This document shows positions 61,299 to 64,000 of a stretch of DNA of 64,000 bases, piece by piece. The first letter of the stretch is position 1. Each line of letters begins with the position of its first letter. The DNA is taken from NCBI RefSeq assembly GCF_022347745.1, contig NZ_JAKRGC010000003.1, positions 32,953-96,952 of the forward strand. The letters are read 5' to 3'. The notes beneath the pieces are model-generated. The model was given only the letters and a program-made list of their open reading frames with translations. It was not told the DNA's origin and searched no databases. The stretch is from Streptomyces sp. OfavH-34-F (GTDB lineage Bacteria; Actinomycetota; Actinomycetes; Streptomycetales; Streptomycetaceae). Made by a program: the position numbers and the translations under genes.

Positions 61299-62099
61299 AT
61301 GGAGGCGTCGTATCGAAAGGTGGCTCCGGCCATTCCCACCCCAATCTCACAGAAGATCACGCTCTACCCCGCCGACGACCGGTTCTCCGGCCCCCGGCCC
61401 GCCGTCCTCGTCCTGCCCGGCGGCGGCTTCCGGGAACTTCCACCGCACGAGGGCGAAGGCTACGCGCGCTGGCTGTCCGGCCTCGGCATCCACGCCTTCG
61501 TCCTGTCCTACCGGCTGCTGCCGGATCGGTTCCCGGCCCCGCTGGAAGACGCCCGGGCCGGGCTGGACCACATCCGCAACGGTGACCACGGCCTCGCCGT
61601 GGGCCGGGTCGGCGTCATCGGATCAAGCGCGGGTGGCCAACTCGCCGGCCTGCTCATGACCGGCCGGGTCCTGTCCATCGAGGAGGGCGTCGCCGACCCG
61701 CCCCGGCCGGACTTCGCGATCCTGGCCTATGCGCTGGCCGACCTCGACCTGCTGCCGCCGGTGGTGGTCGAGAACCTGCTCGGCGACCTGCTGCCCATCA
61801 AGGACGAGCTGTCCCCGGCCAAGCATGTGGACGCGTCGGTGTGCCCGACCTTCGTTTGGGCCACCGCACAGGACCCGCCGGGTCTGCCCAACGCCCTGGA
61901 GTGGACCCGCGTGCTGGCGGCTGCCGCGGTACCGGTGGAGTTGCACGTCTACCCGGCCGGCAGCCACGGCATCGGCCTGGCCGACGGTGTGGAATACGGC
62001 GGCGAGCCGCACCCGTTCATCGCACGCGAACCGCACACCGCGTCCTGGACGACCGCGTGCGCGGCCTGGTTGCGACGGGAGGGCGTTCTTGCCGACTGA
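61299..62099 (+). CDS. Alpha/beta hydrolase, acetylxylan-esterase-like
   Basis: A 266-residue hydrolase. The oxyanion segment is LVLPGGGFRELPPHEGEGYARWL (core LPGGGF), the nucleophile elbow is IGSSAGGQLAGLL, and the late catalytic His is YPAGSHGIGLADG. This BD-FAE/acetylxylan esterase-like pattern removes acetyl groups from plant sugars, which suits its place beside the glycoside genes. The start is uncertain: ATG 61299 has no strong ribosome site, and the frame is open to GTG 61272. Its 3' end overlaps the next gene by 11 bp. Confidence 0.82.
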   Translation: MEASYRKVAPAIPTPISQKITLYPADDRFSGPRPAVLVLPGGGFRELPPHEGEGYARWLSGLGIHAFVLSYRLLPDRFPAPLEDARAGLDHIRNGDHGLAVGRVGVIGSSAGGQLAGLLMTGRVLSIEEGVADPPRPDFAILAYALADLDLLPPVVVENLLGDLLPIKDELSPAKHVDASVCPTFVWATAQDPPGLPNALEWTRVLAAAAVPVELHVYPAGSHGIGLADGVEYGGEPHPFIAREPHTASWTTACAAWLRREGVLAD

Positions 62100-62550
62100 C
62101 CGCGTCACTGCCTGGGGCGAGGAACTGCAGCGGGTGCACGGCAAGCTGCGCAAGGCGTTGGCGCTGGCGCGGGCGGGACTGGACGGCGGCGACCCCGCCG
62201 ACGCCGCCACCGACCTGCTGCTGTTCTGCCACGGGTTCTGCGCTGCCCTGTCCGGCCACCATCGCGCCGAGGACGGTTCGCTCTTCCCGGAACTGGTACG
62301 GGCGCGACCCGACCTGGCGCCGGTGGTCGCGAAGCTCACTCAGGACCACAACATGATCGAGCACCTCATCGGCGGATTGCGGAAGGCGGTGGCCGACTCG
62401 AGCGACCCGGAGGTGGCGCACCGCCACCTGGACGGGATCGAGGCGGTCATGGAGACGCACTTCAAGTACGAGGAGAAGCAACTGGGAGCGGTGCTGGACG
62501 GCATGGATGCCGACTTCGACCGCACCGAGATCTTCGGCCCGATCAGCTGA
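62089..62550 (+). CDS. Hemerythrin-like cation-binding domain protein
   Basis: A 153-residue hemerythrin-type four-helix protein with metal-binding His/Glu residues in LQRVHGKLRK, LLLFCHGFCAALSGHHRAEDGSLFPEL, LTQDHNMIEHLIGG and METHFKYEEKQL. Start TTG 62089 lies six bases after GGGAGGG and overlaps the esterase gene, so they are co-transcribed despite unrelated functions. Such proteins may store iron or react with O2/NO. It is not similar in layout to the DUF2249 fusion at 40428. Confidence 0.8.
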   Translation: MPTDRVTAWGEELQRVHGKLRKALALARAGLDGGDPADAATDLLLFCHGFCAALSGHHRAEDGSLFPELVRARPDLAPVVAKLTQDHNMIEHLIGGLRKAVADSSDPEVAHRHLDGIEAVMETHFKYEEKQLGAVLDGMDADFDRTEIFGPIS

Positions 62551-62855
62551 GCCGCGGATTCGCGGTCATGTCGCCGTGCCGTGCCCGGAACTCCTCTCGG
62601 TAGTGACGTGGATCACGGACGCCCTCCGGGGGGTGCTGCGTAGGCTTGTGCAGTCGTCGTCGCGGTGAGGTTCAGGAGGGCGTGTGAGGCCCTCACGCAA
62701 CACCTGGCGGTGTGTCGGGAAAGTTGGCGATGGGTCAGCATCAGGTCTCGGAAGCCTGGTGAGAACTGACCGGACATGCGCCGCGTTGTAAGATGGGGAA
62801 ACCGCCCTTGACCTGCAAAAACGCAGGCAGGGAGCCTAAGTCCAGGAGTGTCCCG
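62551..62855. promoter_or_regulatory. panD upstream region
   Basis: This 305-bp gap has a GTGAGG-C-CCTCAC palindrome at 62684-62696 and a small CCTGC...GCAGG hairpin at 62812-62827, just before the panD ribosome site. No gene is seen. Confidence 0.35.
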
Positions 62856-63281
62856 ATGATGCGCACCATGTTCAAGTCCAAGATCCACCGTGCCACCGTG
62901 ACCCAGGCCGACCTGCACTACGTCGGTTCCGTCACCGTGGACGCCGAGCTGATGGAGGCCGCGGACCTGCTGCCGGGTGAGCTGGTGCACATCGTGGACA
63001 TCGACAACGGGTCCAGGCTGGAGACATACGTCATCGAGGGCGAGCGCGGTTCCGGCGTGATCGGGATCAACGGGGCCGCCGCCCACCTCGTACACCCGGG
63101 TGACCTGGTCATCCTCATCAGCTACGCGCAGGTCGAGGATGCCGAGGCGCGCGCCCTGGTGCCGCGTATCGTGCACGTCGACGCGGACAACCGCATCGTC
63201 GCACTCGGCGCCGACGCCTCCGCGCCCGTGCCGGGCAGCGACACCGAGCGCAGCCCGCACGCGGTGCCCGCGGCGCGCTGA
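62856..63281 (+). CDS. panD: Aspartate 1-decarboxylase
   Basis: A 141-residue PanD. The self-cleavage site is Gly24-Ser25 in HYVGSVTVD, which produces the pyruvoyl cofactor; Lys9, Tyr58-type residue ([13 protein letters not shown]) and the [10 protein letters not shown] segment are conserved. It makes beta-alanine for pantothenate and CoA. AGGAG precedes ATG 62856. The C-terminal tail after [10 protein letters not shown] is longer than in E. coli and Ala/Pro-rich, as common in Streptomyces. Beta-alanine supply is housekeeping, so this marks a return to core genes. Confidence 0.95.
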   Translation: MMRTMFKSKIHRATVTQADLHYVGSVTVDAELMEAADLLPGELVHIVDIDNGSRLETYVIEGERGSGVIGINGAAAHLVHPGDLVILISYAQVEDAEARALVPRIVHVDADNRIVALGADASAPVPGSDTERSPHAVPAAR

Positions 63282-63319
63282 GGCGGCCCTTCCGGCGACA
63301 CCCCCAGGGAGCACCCGCC

Positions 63320-63673
63320 ATGGCAGAACAGACCGGGCCCGAGATCCGAGACGACCGGGCGGCGGGCAGGCTGTCCGCGTACGAGGACGGCGAGGCCGTC
63401 GGAGTCGTCGCGTACTTCGTGATGGACGGTGAGCCCGCCGGGCTCGTCGCCGTCCACACGGTCGTCGAGCCCGGACACGAGGGCAAGGGCATCGCCGGCG
63501 CCCTGGTCAGGGAGTTCTACGCCATGGCGGGGCGCGAGGGCGTGCCCGTCGTGCCGCTGTGCCCGTACGCCGCCAAATGGGCCTCGCGCCACCCCGGCGA
63601 GGCCCCCGAAGCGCCCGAGGAACTGGTGGAGCGCGCGAAGACGCAGCTCGCCTCGCACCCCGAGCTGTACTGA
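63320..63673 (+). CDS. Small GNAT (YjdJ-type) N-acetyltransferase
   Basis: A 117-residue minimal GNAT of the YjdJ/Gcn5-related type: RDDRAAGRLSAYEDGEAVG, the acetyl-CoA loop VVEPGHEGKGIAGALV and PLCPYAAKWASRHPG (core CPYAAKWASRHP) are its signature. These small proteins (OATD1-like) are common in actinomycetes; substrate unknown. It lies 38 bp after panD in the same direction, probably one operon. Confidence 0.87.
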   Translation: MAEQTGPEIRDDRAAGRLSAYEDGEAVGVVAYFVMDGEPAGLVAVHTVVEPGHEGKGIAGALVREFYAMAGREGVPVVPLCPYAAKWASRHPGEAPEAPEELVERAKTQLASHPELY

Positions 63674-63708
63674 ACGAGCCGTACCGGACCGGAAGAGGTG
63701 TGCCGCCC

Positions 63709-64000
63709 GTGGCCCTCGCGCTGCTGCACACCTCGCCGGTCCACGTCCCCGTCTTCGACGCCCTGCGCGACGCCCACCACCCGGGCCTCCCGCTGCACCA
63801 CGTCGTACGCGAGGAACTGCTGGCCGGTGCCGCCGCCGGGGAGCCCGAAGCGGTCGCCGGCGAGGTGACGGCACTCGTCGCGGAGCTGGCCGCCCGGGGA
63901 GCGGCGGCCGTGCTGTGCACCTGCTCCACCATCGGCGCGGTCGCCGAGGCGGCCGGGTCCGCGCTCGCCGTCCCGGTCCTCCGCGTCGACCGGCCCATGG
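63709..64000 (+). CDS. Asp/Glu racemase-like protein, N-terminal part (cut by window edge)
   Basis: The first 97 residues of a gene that runs off the window. The frame begins at GTG 63709, ten bases after GGAAGAGG, with VALALLHTSPVHVPVFDALRD and AAVLCTCSTIGAVAEAAG (catalytic-type Cys in CTCST). This is the pattern of aspartate/glutamate racemase or hydantoin racemase-like proteins. Function of the family in Streptomyces is mostly unknown. Confidence 0.65.
   Translation, partial: MALALLHTSPVHVPVFDALRDAHHPGLPLHHVVREELLAGAAAGEPEAVAGEVTALVAELAARGAAAVLCTCSTIGAVAEAAGSALAVPVLRVDRPM

Noticed and set aside
1..64000. tRNA or rRNA genes, CRISPR arrays, insertion sequences, integrase or attachment sites
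   Set aside because: I looked for clover-leaf patterns, regularly spaced repeats, transposase motifs and long direct repeats by eye and found none; a dedicated scan was not possible.

Overview
The window is from a high-GC actinomycete, almost certainly a Streptomyces. It shows very GC-rich codon use, many GTG and some TTG starts, chains of overlapping start and stop codons (ATGA/GTGA), rare TTA codons, and a gene set typical of Streptomyces accessory DNA. No rRNA, tRNA, transposase or CRISPR was seen. Apart from cut genes at both edges (a fructosamine-kinase-like gene on the left, an Asp/Glu racemase-like gene on the right), it divides into four blocks.

1) About 1.0-17.4 kb: a compact biosynthetic cluster with no PKS or NRPS. 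A minus-strand arm carries a SAM methyltransferase, an ATP-grasp ligase, a SET-domain protein, a lysine 2,3-aminomutase (KamA), a lysine N-hydroxylase, an FAD amine oxidase and a cupin-methionyl-tRNA-synthetase fusion. The last three are the known nitrogen-nitrogen bond-forming (hydrazine) set that makes hydrazinoacetic acid. Beta-lysine (KamA), hydrazinoacetate, a methyltransferase and an ATP-grasp ligase together point to a negamycin-like beta-lysyl hydrazide; this is an inference. A divergent plus-strand arm carries a copper amine oxidase, an LLM flavoenzyme, a FemX/GNAT-like transferase and an alpha/beta hydrolase, followed by an MFS exporter and a CGNR regulator. KamA and the amine oxidase each contain a TTA codon, one per arm, which suggests bldA control.

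2) About 17.4-51.4 kb: an oxygen-limitation island. It holds pyruvate formate-lyase and its activase, AdhE, a zinc alcohol dehydrogenase, two tandem universal stress proteins, a DevR/DevS-type two-component system whose GAF haem-ligand residues are conserved, a PPOX protein, a CBS-BON protein, a ribosome hibernation factor, narGHJI with a coupled VKOR gene, a hemerythrin-DUF2249 protein, a radical-SAM/SPASM protein coupled to a membrane-anchored NirK-type nitrite reductase, an Acg-type nitroreductase, NarK, flavohaemoglobin and MoeA. A recurrent 14-bp palindrome resembling the DosR/DevR box (GGGCCG-NNN-G-G/T-CCC) lies 67-105 bp before many of these genes, so the block reads as one regulon: sense low oxygen or NO, ferment, respire nitrate, handle nitrite and NO, and protect ribosomes.

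3) About 51.5-62.1 kb: a carbohydrate-use locus with an ABC importer (binding lipoprotein and two permeases), a GH3 glycosidase, a LacI-family repressor, a secreted BNR/sialidase-fold enzyme with ricin-type domains and an esterase-like hydrolase. A shared operator palindrome CGAAA-N3-TTTCG occurs twice before the importer and once before the secreted enzyme.

4) About 62.1-64 kb: a hemerythrin-like protein, PanD, a small GNAT and the racemase-like fragment.
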